DNA from: Paenibacillus sp. Soil766
GTDB taxonomy: Bacteria; Bacillota; Bacilli; Paenibacillales; NBRC-103111
Assembly: GCF_001428105.1 (NCBI RefSeq)
Contig: NZ_LMSJ01000005.1
Coordinates: 62,001-126,000 of the forward strand
Length of the DNA: 64,000 nt
Reading direction: 5' to 3'
The translations under genes were made by a program, and so were the position numbers. The notes under the pieces were generated by a model. The model saw only the letters and a program-made list of their open reading frames with translations, was not told the origin of the DNA and made no database searches. This document shows, piece by piece, positions 27,551-35,524 of the stretch (position 1 is the first letter of the stretch; each line of letters starts with the position of its first letter).

Positions 27551-28076
27551 GGGACGGGCAGGATAGTTCAATCATTTCATAGTGGAAAAACTACCTTCGC
27601 TAAAGAATTGGAATCTGTCTTACAACAATGTAGTCATTGGTCAGGACAATCATGCTGAATTTATTAATAGTCATTATAAGAAACTTCTCCCTATAGAAGG
27701 GCTTAACACACTAAAATTCTCTATTACCAATGCGATTGTTGAATATGCTGCTGTACAAAGTAATTTTCACATCATCTTGAGCAATTGTAATCTAAATAAA
27801 TCAGGACGAACAAATGTACTCAGTTATTTTCATGAAAAGGGATTTACAAGTATTATTGTTTACTTTAATTTATCTATTGAATTACTGAAAACACGGGTTG
27901 AACAAACGCAAAGAAGTAAAGCTATTTTCAGAAGTGCATCGAGCTTATTAGAAGTATTGGAGCGACAAGGAAATTCGGGAGAAATACCACCTAGTGAAAT
28001 GGGCTTTGTCAAAAAAGGAGCGCCTCGGTATGATGGGTATGTCCACAACACCATCAAGGAGGCGCTCTTATTATGA
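27551..28076 (+). pseudogene. Frameshifted P-loop kinase-like protein
   Basis: One frame opens at 27551 and contains a Walker A motif (SFHSGKTTFAKELESVL). It dies near 27654. A neighbouring frame takes over around 27620-27640 (VVIGQDNHAEFINSHYK) and runs to 28076 with the layout of a small nucleotide/zeta-type kinase: a conserved strand IILSNCNLN, then VYFNLSIELLKTRVEQTQR resembling the LID region with Arg. No start codon with a ribosome site precedes the Walker part. The gene is inactive unless the shift is an error. Its stop overlaps the IS110 start. Confidence 0.55.
28018..28067. repeat. 9-base inverted repeat just upstream of the IS110 fragment
   Basis: GAGCGCCTC (28018-28026) and GAGGCGCTC (28059-28067) are perfect complements separated by 32 bases, ending six bases before the transposase ATG. 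In IS110-group elements the left non-coding end encodes the bridge RNA, so this could be a remnant of structured left-end RNA. It may also be chance. Confidence 0.4.
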
Positions 28077-28335
28077 AGTTTAAGCAATCAGAGGGACAAT
28101 ATCAACGGATAGAACGAATTACCACTTCCCTTCTTGTTGTAGGAATTGATATAGCGAAGGAAGTCCACGTAGCCCAAGCTACGAACTTTCGTGGGATCGT
28201 ACTTTCTAATAGGCATCTTACTTTCAAAAACACCATCGAAGGGCTTCGATAAATTACAACGGTGGATCGACGGATTACAGCAGAAACACCGATTAATGAG
28301 TCTTATAATCGGAATGGAGCCCACAGGATATTTGA
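28073..28335 (+). pseudogene. IS110-family transposase N-terminal fragment
   Basis: From ATG 28073, behind AAGGAGG, the frame encodes VVGIDIAKEVHVAQATNFRG, the first catalytic Asp region of the DEDD RuvC-like domain of IS110-type recombinases. It is frameshifted near 28241 and continues in another frame as FDKLQRWIDGLQQKH...IIGMEPTGY, the second hallmark of the family. It breaks off near 28335. The rest of the transposase is missing, so this is a dead insertion sequence remnant. Confidence 0.8.
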
Positions 28336-28339
28336 ATTC

Positions 28340-28543
28340 CCATGTTGCCCAGCCCGTATCCCGTAGAGTGTACTTTCTTTGTACATACATTTGGTTATAT
28401 TTCGTTACAGGATTATCAGTTGTGATGAATTGTCTGTCGCTTTTGTTGATTAATAACACGCATTTTAGATCCTTTAATATGGGGAAGTTTTCAATCGCTG
28501 AAGAAATATGCGTTTTATCCATTTTTAGCATTGTGCTCATTTG
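28340..28543 (-). pseudogene. DUF4238-like gene fragment
   Basis: The reverse strand encodes a 68-codon stretch ending with CVLLINKSDRQFITTDNPV and YNQMYVQRKYTLRDTGWATW. The phrase FITTDNPV is the signature of DUF4238 proteins. Both ends are cut: upstream by the solute-binding-protein fragment and downstream by the IS110 fragment. The longer reverse frame through this place is a fusion of unrelated debris. Confidence 0.55.
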
Positions 28544-29143
28544 AAAGATGTTGTTAATATTCCTGCTCCCACAGGTCCAGATGGTAAAGGAGGCATGCTG
28601 ATCGGTTCTCCGGTCAATATGGCTTGGTCTATTCCAAAATCGAACAAACATCCAGAAGAAGCCATTAAGTTCTTGAACTGGTTTTATTCCGAAGAAGCTC
28701 TGAAGTTCCTTGATTACGGCTTGGAAGGCGAAGATTATTCGTTAGAAAATGGCAAAGTGAATTATAAATATCCGACAAATGCGGATGAGATCAACAAAGA
28801 AAATATGCATCTCATGTTCCTTCGCTTTGCAGGTCCATCTTATTTGGCCAATGAATCATTTATGAAGGGTCGTAAGGATGGGGATGTAATCGCAAATGCG
28901 ATCAAAATAGCTAAAGCAGAAGGCCGGCAAGACGATGGACTGGATATGCCGATACCGCCGACCTTGCAGTCGAAGCCAGAGCTTGGTAAAAACGGTTTGT
29001 GGATGGAGACAACAGCCAAAATCATGACCGGCAAAGACCCAGTCGACAGCTTTGATAAATTCGTAGAGGATTGGAAAAAGCGTGGTGGGGATCAAATAAT
29101 TAAAGATGCAACGGAATGGTACAACGCTAAAAATAAAAAGTAA
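28538..29143 (+). pseudogene. C-terminal part of an LplA-type solute-binding protein
   Basis: About 200 residues matching only the second half of LplA-like proteins (IPAPTGPDGKGGMLIGSP, then IPKSNKHPEEAIKFLNWFYS and a Trp-rich C-terminus). The lipoprotein signal and first lobe are missing. The upstream sequence belongs to an unrelated reverse-strand gene, so the 5' half was deleted by a rearrangement. An ATG at 28541 may be read, but the product could not be exported or bind sugar normally. Confidence 0.8.
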
Positions 29144-29150
29144 GTTGATC

Positions 29151-29185
29151 GCTCCCTCCCCCTCCTTTCCTAAGATGGAGGGAGC
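29151..29185 (+). terminator. Hairpin after the truncated binding protein
   Basis: GCTCCCTCC pairs with GGAGGGAGC around a 17-base loop, followed only by ATCTTTAAT. Probably the terminator or an attenuating hairpin between the fragment and the oxidoreductase. Confidence 0.5.
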
Positions 29186-29212
29186 ATCTTTAATAAGCAG
29201 GGGGTAATCATT

Positions 29213-30526
29213 TTGAATAATACCAATCAGCTCAATGAGAATTTCACGAATGGTCAGCCTATAACTGCGGTAATCGTGGGCGCCGGACATCGTAGCTTGC
29301 TTTATGCTTCTTATGCGACGAAACATCCTGATCAATTACGAATCGTTGGGATCGTTGAACCTGATCCTGTCCGAAGAGAACTGACCGCTAATAAATTCGG
29401 GCTTACGTCTGAATGCTGCTTTGAAACAGTTGAGCAGTTGGTCACGAAGCCTCGGATTTCGGAAGCAGCGATCAACGGAACCATGGACCATCTTCACATC
29501 CAAACGACGCTCCCGTTACTTGAAGCCGGCTATCATGTTCTTTTAGAGAAACCGATCGGAACGAACGAAGAAGAGATGTATTTGCTGCACCAAAAAGCAA
29601 AAGAGCATAATCGTACTGTGATGATCTGTCACGTTTTACGGTATGCCCCCTTCTATGTGGAAGTTCGCAAAAGAATCGAGGCTGGCGATATCGGAGAAGT
29701 CGTCAATATTCAAACCGCAGAACATGTTAGTTATCATCACATGGCGGCTTCCTTTATTAGGGGGAAGTGGAACTCCAAAGAAACATGCAAATCCTCTATG
29801 CTCATGGCTAAATGCTGTCATGATTTGGATATTATAAGCTGGATGACGGGTGGAATTAGACCAACGAGAGTAAGCAGCTTCGGTGGTCTGGTGCACTTTA
29901 AACCAGAAAATGCGCCGGAAGGCTCGGGAAAACGGTGTCTGGTCGACTGCAAGATTGAAGAAAGCTGTCCTTATTCAGCAAGGAAGCATTACATCGAACA
30001 GGGACGTTGGGGCTTTTACGTATGGGAAAACGATTATTTGGGGATAGCTCCGACGGAGGAGGAGAAGATAGACATCCTGCGTACGAGTAGTCCGTTTGGG
30101 CAATGCGTATGGCATTGTGACAATGATGTAGTCGATCGCCAATCCGTTGTTGTGGAATTCGAGAATGGCGCTACAGCTACGCACAATATGGTTGGGGCAA
30201 CTTCCAAGCCATGTAGAACTATCTTCATTATCGGGACAAAAGGGGAAATTCAGGGAACTTTGGAAGATGGTTCATTTGTAATCAGACATCCTGATGCTCG
30301 TGCTGGACATGAATACACAGAGGAGCGAGTAACCGTAAATGTAACCAACGACAGTCATGGTGGGGGAGATTTACTGCTTGTGAATGATTTCGTACGTGTT
30401 CTGCGGGGGGAAAACCCGTCGATATCAAGCACATCTTTGGAGAAATCCATTTATGGGCATCTAATCGGATTTTCCGCAGAGTGTTCCCGACTGGAAAACA
30501 GAATTGTGAAGATCGGAGTTATGTAA
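29213..30526 (+). CDS. Gfo/Idh/MocA-family NAD(P)-dependent oxidoreductase
   Basis: Cytoplasmic sugar or inositol-type dehydrogenase, 437 residues, start TTG 29213 about eight bases after GCAGGGGG. The N-terminal Rossmann domain has AVIVGAGHRSLL and, at the end of the NAD domain, the EKP motif (HVLLEKPIG), whose Lys is catalytic in the family. The C-terminal domain contains MLMAKCCHDLDIISWM, with the usual HDLD His/Asp pair, and a Cys cluster (KRCLVDCKIEESCPYS) that may bind metal. It follows the truncated binding protein and probably worked with a sugar importer now partly lost. Substrate unknown. Confidence 0.88.
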   Translation: MNNTNQLNENFTNGQPITAVIVGAGHRSLLYASYATKHPDQLRIVGIVEPDPVRRELTANKFGLTSECCFETVEQLVTKPRISEAAINGTMDHLHIQTTLPLLEAGYHVLLEKPIGTNEEEMYLLHQKAKEHNRTVMICHVLRYAPFYVEVRKRIEAGDIGEVVNIQTAEHVSYHHMAASFIRGKWNSKETCKSSMLMAKCCHDLDIISWMTGGIRPTRVSSFGGLVHFKPENAPEGSGKRCLVDCKIEESCPYSARKHYIEQGRWGFYVWENDYLGIAPTEEEKIDILRTSSPFGQCVWHCDNDVVDRQSVVVEFENGATATHNMVGATSKPCRTIFIIGTKGEIQGTLEDGSFVIRHPDARAGHEYTEERVTVNVTNDSHGGGDLLLVNDFVRVLRGENPSISSTSLEKSIYGHLIGFSAECSRLENRIVKIGVM

Positions 30527-30735
30527 GTGGAGTTAGGAGTTTTGGTGCAGTAGAGGGGTAATGGGGATACTTGCTTGTCGTTAGACACAGACCAGTTTGT
30601 GTGTGACATCGAAAAAACTAGCAGATGGGGGTCTAGGGTTCAGGAGTTATCTTGGACGTCTCGATAAACTGGGCATTGATATTTTCAATCACCGTTTTAG
30701 ATAAGTGTTTTCCGAATGAGATCGTATCAGTGCGG

Positions 30736-30803
30736 CAGTCTAATACTTTATTTATCAGTTTAGGGCTGCCGTTGATTCAAAAATCGAGTCAGTCTAATAC
30801 TTT
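30736..30803. repeat. Two 14-base direct repeats
   Basis: CAGTCTAATACTTT occurs at 30736-30749 and 30790-30803, 54 bases apart. They may be relics of a duplication or paired regulator sites. Confidence 0.5.
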
Positions 30804-30874
30804 TTATTCTGAGCCTGACGATTAGTAATTAAGGAATCTTCATATGCGCAATTTTGTATAAATATACAATCAGA

Positions 30875-30908
30875 AAATCCTAGAACATCTACGTTCTAGG
30901 ATTTTTTC
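30875..30908 (+). terminator. Strong orphan terminator
   Basis: AAATCCTAGAAC and GTTCTAGGATTT form a perfect 12-pair stem with a six-base loop and a T run. The nearest upstream gene ends 350 bases before. It may end a transcript from a vanished gene or a small RNA in this gap. Confidence 0.8.
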
Positions 30909-31286
30909 TACTGATAACAAAAGTAAAAGGAGAATTTTATCAAAAGGCCATAGTGGCAATCAATAAACAAAATAATAAATAAATTGAAAATCTAACGTAT
31001 TTAATAGTGTTCTTCCAAACTACTTGCTCTCTAAGTTAGAATATAATGAAGAAAGAAGATTACATAATTATTATATCGAAGCAGTTAGTTATCGATTGAA
31101 ATTACTTAATAATTAATTGGTTGGGTTGGTAGTTAACCTGGTTGTTCGGAGGTATCGTTCTCTTTGTGGGTATTTTTGGAAATGATTCAGCTTTTGTCAT
31201 TTTCCACCTATAGATATGTTATGAATACCACCCAAACTAACAACAAAAATGATGTAAGGTAAGAATAACAAATCTTTTTTTGGGAT

Positions 31287-31598
31287 GTGTTTCTAATCGC
31301 ACGCGAGGATTCAGATATTGATTGTTATTTGGTTGTAAAAGATGAGACTTTCCAGGACCGAAAACAGCGGGATCATTTGTTTTATTCTGCAGAAAAGGGG
31401 AGTGAGCCGACTCGTGCCTCATTTGAAGGAGACTCCTTTGTTGCCTTTTCTCGAATACCTAACTTGGATGAGCTTGTTAGTCGTATTTCCGTATATCCTG
31501 AAGATAGTCGGGAGAGACTTCAAGGACTTTTTTGCTCAAGTTGGTTGGATGGTGTGCCTCCCATCAGTGATCGTTATTACATAATAGGATACTTGTAA
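31287..31598 (+). pseudogene. Decayed nucleotidyltransferase-domain protein
   Basis: The peptide has the AREDSDIDCYLVVKDE catalytic Asp pair region of Pol-beta-type nucleotidyltransferases and a later part GSEPTRASFEGDSFVAFSRIP. The usual N-terminal glycine/serine strand and a central section of about 30-40 residues are missing. Near 31530 the normal continuation (FKDFFAQVGWMVC) is in another frame. Truncated, internally deleted and frameshifted, so it is not expected to work. Confidence 0.55.
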
Positions 31599-31648
31599 GT
31601 GATGTCATTAAATTAGTTTGTAAGTGATTTATAAGGATGGTAAAAGCA

Positions 31649-32995
31649 ATGAGAAGAACGAGAACAGCGCTAAGCGTATCAGCGGCATGTCTGATTACTT
31701 TATCTGTCGCGGGATGCGGTAATAGTATGAGTAATACAGACAGGTCGCCAACTGCAGCGAGTGGTACACCCGTACTAGTCAAAGCGAAAAATCCCGTTAC
31801 ACTTACTTTTGTAATGGCCAACACGGTAGATGCAACTCCTTTCAACAAAATCTTTAAATCGTATGAAGCCAAATCGGGCAATAAAGTTGAACTGCAAGCT
31901 TTGCCAGGCGGGGATTTCGATAATATGATTAAGACGCGATTCTCAACGGGCGATTTTCCTGATCTCTTTCTCATGCAACCAGGGACTAAGCAAAACGTGA
32001 AGCTGAGAGCGGAAGAAACACTTCGCGAATGGTCGGGCGATGCTGACGTTTGGAAGCGAATCATTCCATCGATGAAAGAGTTCCAGACAACGGCATCCGG
32101 CAAAATCTTTGGCGTACCTTTCGGGGCAACCGGTATGTACGGTGTGTTCTACAACAAAGATGTGTTTAAAAATGTCGGTGTTGAGCCTCCGAAAAACTAT
32201 GCTGATTTGTTAATGATCGCTAAGAAAATTAAAGCGGCTGGTGTAATTCCTTTTTATGAAGGTGTAAAAGATGGCTGGCCTGCTCAAATTTTTTATCTCA
32301 CAGGGTGGGTAACTAATGTTGACCCCGTCGTCAAAGACGAGGGTATTAAGAAATTAGAGACGAATGAATTGAAGCTTGCTAACATTCCAGAAATGAAAGA
32401 TTTATTTGAGAAACATAAAGAATTGAAGGACCTTGGTTTGTATCAAGAAAATGTGCTTGCTGGTACCTATGACGACATGCAGAATAAATTGGGCGAAGGA
32501 AAAGTCGCCATGTCATTCATGCTCGATGGCTTAATTCCACAGCTGGAGAAGAAATTTGGCAAGCCATTTGTAACAGACCACATCGGCTTCTTCCCATTCC
32601 CCTCGGCAACGGATGCAGGTACAGCGATGATTACACCTCCGAACCAATTAATGGTTCCGGTAAAAACTAAGCATGCAGCAGAAGCAGTTGATCTTATTAA
32701 ATTTATGATTTCACCTGAGATGGTGAACGTGTACTACCAAACACAGCCCAGTATTCCAATCTTCGTTGATGCGAATAGTGAACTTTATCCCGCGCAGCAA
32801 ACGGTAAAAAACATGATCGATGCCGGTAAGGCAAAGATCAATGTGCAAAACCGTCTGACGCCAACATTTGCAGATTTCCAAAAATTACTGCAAAATTTCT
32901 TCATCAGCGGCGATGTGGATCAGACCATTCAAGAATTCTCTGCGAACTATGAGAAAGACGGTAAAACCAAATTGCTCCCAGGATTTGAAAAGTAG
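31649..32995 (+). CDS. CUT1-type sugar-binding lipoprotein without neighbouring permeases
   Basis: 448 residues from ATG 31649; the ATG at 31637 overlaps the ATAAGGA ribosome site. The lipoprotein signal ends in SVAGC. The mature protein has the two-lobe MalE-like fold, with ALPGGDFDNMIKTRFSTGDFPDLF near the N-terminus and the usual FIGYFPFP-like FFPFPSATD and VPVKTKHAAEAVDLIKFM. It binds an extracellular oligosaccharide. No permease genes follow; a GH95 enzyme does, 170 bases downstream. It may feed an importer encoded elsewhere, such as the pair at the start of the window. Confidence 0.9.
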   Translation: MRRTRTALSVSAACLITLSVAGCGNSMSNTDRSPTAASGTPVLVKAKNPVTLTFVMANTVDATPFNKIFKSYEAKSGNKVELQALPGGDFDNMIKTRFSTGDFPDLFLMQPGTKQNVKLRAEETLREWSGDADVWKRIIPSMKEFQTTASGKIFGVPFGATGMYGVFYNKDVFKNVGVEPPKNYADLLMIAKKIKAAGVIPFYEGVKDGWPAQIFYLTGWVTNVDPVVKDEGIKKLETNELKLANIPEMKDLFEKHKELKDLGLYQENVLAGTYDDMQNKLGEGKVAMSFMLDGLIPQLEKKFGKPFVTDHIGFFPFPSATDAGTAMITPPNQLMVPVKTKHAAEAVDLIKFMISPEMVNVYYQTQPSIPIFVDANSELYPAQQTVKNMIDAGKAKINVQNRLTPTFADFQKLLQNFFISGDVDQTIQEFSANYEKDGKTKLLPGFEK

Positions 32996-33062
32996 GGAAT
33001 GTCCCTTAGGCTTGAACTACGTTTCGGTCGCCAGATTAATCACATTAGAGAGGAGAATTCTT

Positions 33063-33176
33063 ATGAAAAAGTTAACATATGACTGTGTCCCCCAATGCCT
33101 CTTCATTACAGATCATGCGGAGCAGACAGGGATACATGACGAAGAACTGAGGGAGGTGGTCCGAAATCATGGATAA
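33063..33176 (+). CDS. 37-residue small ORF overlapping the GH95 start
   Basis: ATG 33063 follows AGAGGAG at good spacing; the peptide is [20 protein letters not shown]... and ends by overlapping the first eight bases of the GH95 gene. No known family. It may be a leader peptide that couples translation to the enzyme, or the tail of a deleted gene. Its good ribosome site and coupling are the only support. Confidence 0.35.
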   Translation: MKKLTYDCVPQCLFITDHAEQTGIHDEELREVVRNHG

Positions 33177-35457
33177 AATTTGGTTTCAGCAGCCGGCTTC
33201 TGAATGGAACGAAGCGCTGCCGATAGGGAATGGCAGGCTCGGAGGCATGATTTTTGGCAAGGCTGCCAAGGAAAAGATTCAACTGAACGAGGATTCGGTC
33301 TGGTATGGCGGACCGAAGGAACGCAACAATCCGGATGCTCTTGAGCATCTTCCACAAATTCGCCAATGGATTATGGAAGGGCGAATTCGCGATGCCGAGC
33401 AGCTTGCGGTGATGGCACTTTCCGGCGTCCCAGAGGGGCAGCGCCATTATATGCCGCTTGCCGATTTGACGTTGGCCTTCGAAGGGCACTCCGGAGTGAT
33501 TGAAGAGTACCACCGTGAACTTGACTTAAGTACGGGGATCGCCACCGTAATCTACCAGACGGGCGGTATTCGTTATAAACGCGAGATGCTGTCCAGTTAC
33601 GTCGATCAGGTATTGACAGTTCAGCTGGAAGCAGATACGCCCGGCGCATTATCCTTGACCGCTCGTCTCATGCGGGGCGAGAAAAACAAGTATGCGGAAC
33701 AAATTGGCAAGCTGTCCGATCACGCTATTGCGATTCGCGGCAATTGCGGAGGCGGCGGATCCGAATTTTGTGCAGTGCTGCATGCGGAGGCCCAAGGAGG
33801 TGTCGTCCGTGTGATCGGCGAGCACTTGATCATTGATCGAGCTGACAGTGTGACACTTTACTTGGCGGCAGCGACCTCATTTCGTTACGAGGACCCGAAG
33901 GCTCAATGCGTCAAGCGGGTGGAGGAAGCGTCAGGGAAACCCTACATGCAGTTAAAAGTCGACCATCTAGAAGACTTCGGACGTTTGTATGACCGAGTTT
34001 CTTTGAAGCTTCAATCCGGATTAGGAGAGGCAGTAGATTTACCGACGGACAAGAGGTTGGAGCGAATTCGGGAAGGCAGCGAAGATTCAGGGATCATTCC
34101 GCTCTATTTTCAATATGGCCGGTATTTGCTCATTTCCAGCAGCCGCCCCGGTTCCTTGCCCGCTAACTTGCAGGGTATTTGGAATGATAAAATTGAGCCG
34201 CCTTGGGACAGCAAATATACGATAAATATCAATGCTCAGATGAACTACTGGCCTACAGAAACGTGTAATTTATCTGAGTGCCATGAACCATTGTTCGATC
34301 TTATTGAACGAATGCGGGAGCGCGGAAGGAAGACCGCACAATCCATGTATGGCTGCCGTGGGTTCGTCGCACATCACAATACGGATATTTGGGGAGATAC
34401 CGCCCCACAGGACATCTATATCCCAGCAACGTATTGGCCGATGGGAGCAGCATGGCTTTGTTTGCACCTGTGGGAGCATTTCGAATTTGGGGGCGACCGC
34501 GTATTCTTGCAGCGCGCTTATGAAACGATGAAAGAATCGGCGTTATTCTTCCTCGACTACTTAATGGAAACGCCGGACGGCAAGCTGGTGACCTGCCCAT
34601 CTGTTTCTCCAGAAAATACCTACGTGATGCCAAATGGGGAACGAGGCTGTCTCACGATGGGACCGTCCATGGATAATCAAATCTTGCATGCTTTATTCAC
34701 AGCGTGTATTCGGGCAAGCGAATTGTTGGAAACAGAAGATTCCCTACGGGAAGAATGGATACATGTCCGCAGCCGGCTTCCAGAACCGAAAATCGGTCGT
34801 TACGGTCAACTTCAAGAATGGCTGGAGGACTACGAAGAGAAGAAGGCTGGCCATCGGCATATCTCTCATTTGTTCGCCCTCCATCCTGGCAATCAAGTGA
34901 CTGTCAGGGGGACACCTGATCTGGCTGAGGCTGCACGCAAAACACTGGAGCGCCGACTTGCGAACGGAGGCGGGCATACGGGTTGGAGTCGAGCGTGGAT
35001 CATTAATTTCTGGGCTCGTTTGGAAGACGGCGAAGCAGCCTACGAGAACATCATGGCGCTGTTAAGCAAATCGACGCTGCCGAACCTGCTGGATAACCAC
35101 CCGCCGTTTCAAATTGACGGCAACTTCGGGGGGACTGCCGGCATCGTGGAAATGCTGCTGCAAAGTCACACGGGTGAGCTTCACCTGCTTCCGGCGCTGC
35201 CGGTGGCATGGTCTGACGGAGAAGTGAAGGGACTGAGGGCACGAGGGGGCTTTGAGGTAGATATCAAGTGGAAGAGCGGAAAAATCGAAAGTGCAGTGGT
35301 ACGTTCGCTGCTTGGAGGTATTTGCCGTCTTAGGACAAGTAGCGAAATTCGTATAGTTGGGGTTGAACCCTTGAAAAATGTATCGATCAACGATCAAGTG
35401 GTCGTGTTTAACACAACTTCAGGTATGGCTTATGAGATCGAGTCGATCCATCCATAA
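33169..35457 (+). CDS. GH95 glycosidase (alpha-L-fucosidase / alpha-L-galactosidase)
   Basis: 762 residues, ATG behind GAGGGAGGTGG. The N-terminal domain has [18 protein letters not shown] and [12 protein letters not shown], the GH95 signature. The (alpha/alpha)6 barrel carries [27 protein letters not shown] and [11 protein letters not shown], which include the Asn, Glu and Asp residues used for inverting hydrolysis in the family. No signal peptide, so it should act in the cytoplasm on imported oligosaccharides, removing terminal alpha-L-fucose or alpha-L-galactose. A second GH95 lies at 52518, and the two are clearly diverged. Convergent with the GH78 gene, sharing a terminator. Confidence 0.92.
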   Translation: MDKIWFQQPASEWNEALPIGNGRLGGMIFGKAAKEKIQLNEDSVWYGGPKERNNPDALEHLPQIRQWIMEGRIRDAEQLAVMALSGVPEGQRHYMPLADLTLAFEGHSGVIEEYHRELDLSTGIATVIYQTGGIRYKREMLSSYVDQVLTVQLEADTPGALSLTARLMRGEKNKYAEQIGKLSDHAIAIRGNCGGGGSEFCAVLHAEAQGGVVRVIGEHLIIDRADSVTLYLAAATSFRYEDPKAQCVKRVEEASGKPYMQLKVDHLEDFGRLYDRVSLKLQSGLGEAVDLPTDKRLERIREGSEDSGIIPLYFQYGRYLLISSSRPGSLPANLQGIWNDKIEPPWDSKYTININAQMNYWPTETCNLSECHEPLFDLIERMRERGRKTAQSMYGCRGFVAHHNTDIWGDTAPQDIYIPATYWPMGAAWLCLHLWEHFEFGGDRVFLQRAYETMKESALFFLDYLMETPDGKLVTCPSVSPENTYVMPNGERGCLTMGPSMDNQILHALFTACIRASELLETEDSLREEWIHVRSRLPEPKIGRYGQLQEWLEDYEEKKAGHRHISHLFALHPGNQVTVRGTPDLAEAARKTLERRLANGGGHTGWSRAWIINFWARLEDGEAAYENIMALLSKSTLPNLLDNHPPFQIDGNFGGTAGIVEMLLQSHTGELHLLPALPVAWSDGEVKGLRARGGFEVDIKWKSGKIESAVVRSLLGGICRLRTSSEIRIVGVEPLKNVSINDQVVVFNTTSGMAYEIESIHP

Positions 35458-35467
35458 ATGCGTATAG

Positions 35468-35518
35468 AAAAAGAGCTGCTCACCATGTAGTCAATACATG
35501 TGACGACAGCTCTTTTTT
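35468..35518. terminator. Bidirectional terminator between GH95 and GH78
   Basis: AAAAAGAGCTG and CAGCTCTTTTTT form a stem with A and T tails on both sides, so it can end both convergent transcripts. Confidence 0.8.
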
Positions 35519-35524
35519 GTTGGA

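Larger units (their letters stand above)
30527..31286. other. AT-rich intergenic stretch with short repeats
   Basis: 760 bases without a gene. It holds two direct copies of CAGTCTAATACTTT (30736-30749 and 30790-30803), the first inside a CGGCAG/CTGCCG stem, a strong terminator at 30875-30908 with no obvious gene before it, an orphan ribosome-site-like AAAGGAGAA near 30927, and a CACCTATAG element at 31205-31213. Confidence 0.5.

Noticed and set aside
28088..28651. Reverse-strand 187-codon gene
   Set aside because: Only the middle (28340-28543) looks like protein of a known family; the two ends are antisense to the IS110 and binding-protein fragments.
31342..31584. Independent 80-residue gene
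   Set aside because: Mostly a shifted-frame shadow of the decayed nucleotidyltransferase; only its last part is that protein's true continuation.
34634..34900. Forward ORF within GH95
   Set aside because: Off-frame shadow of the glycosidase with no ribosome site or domain.
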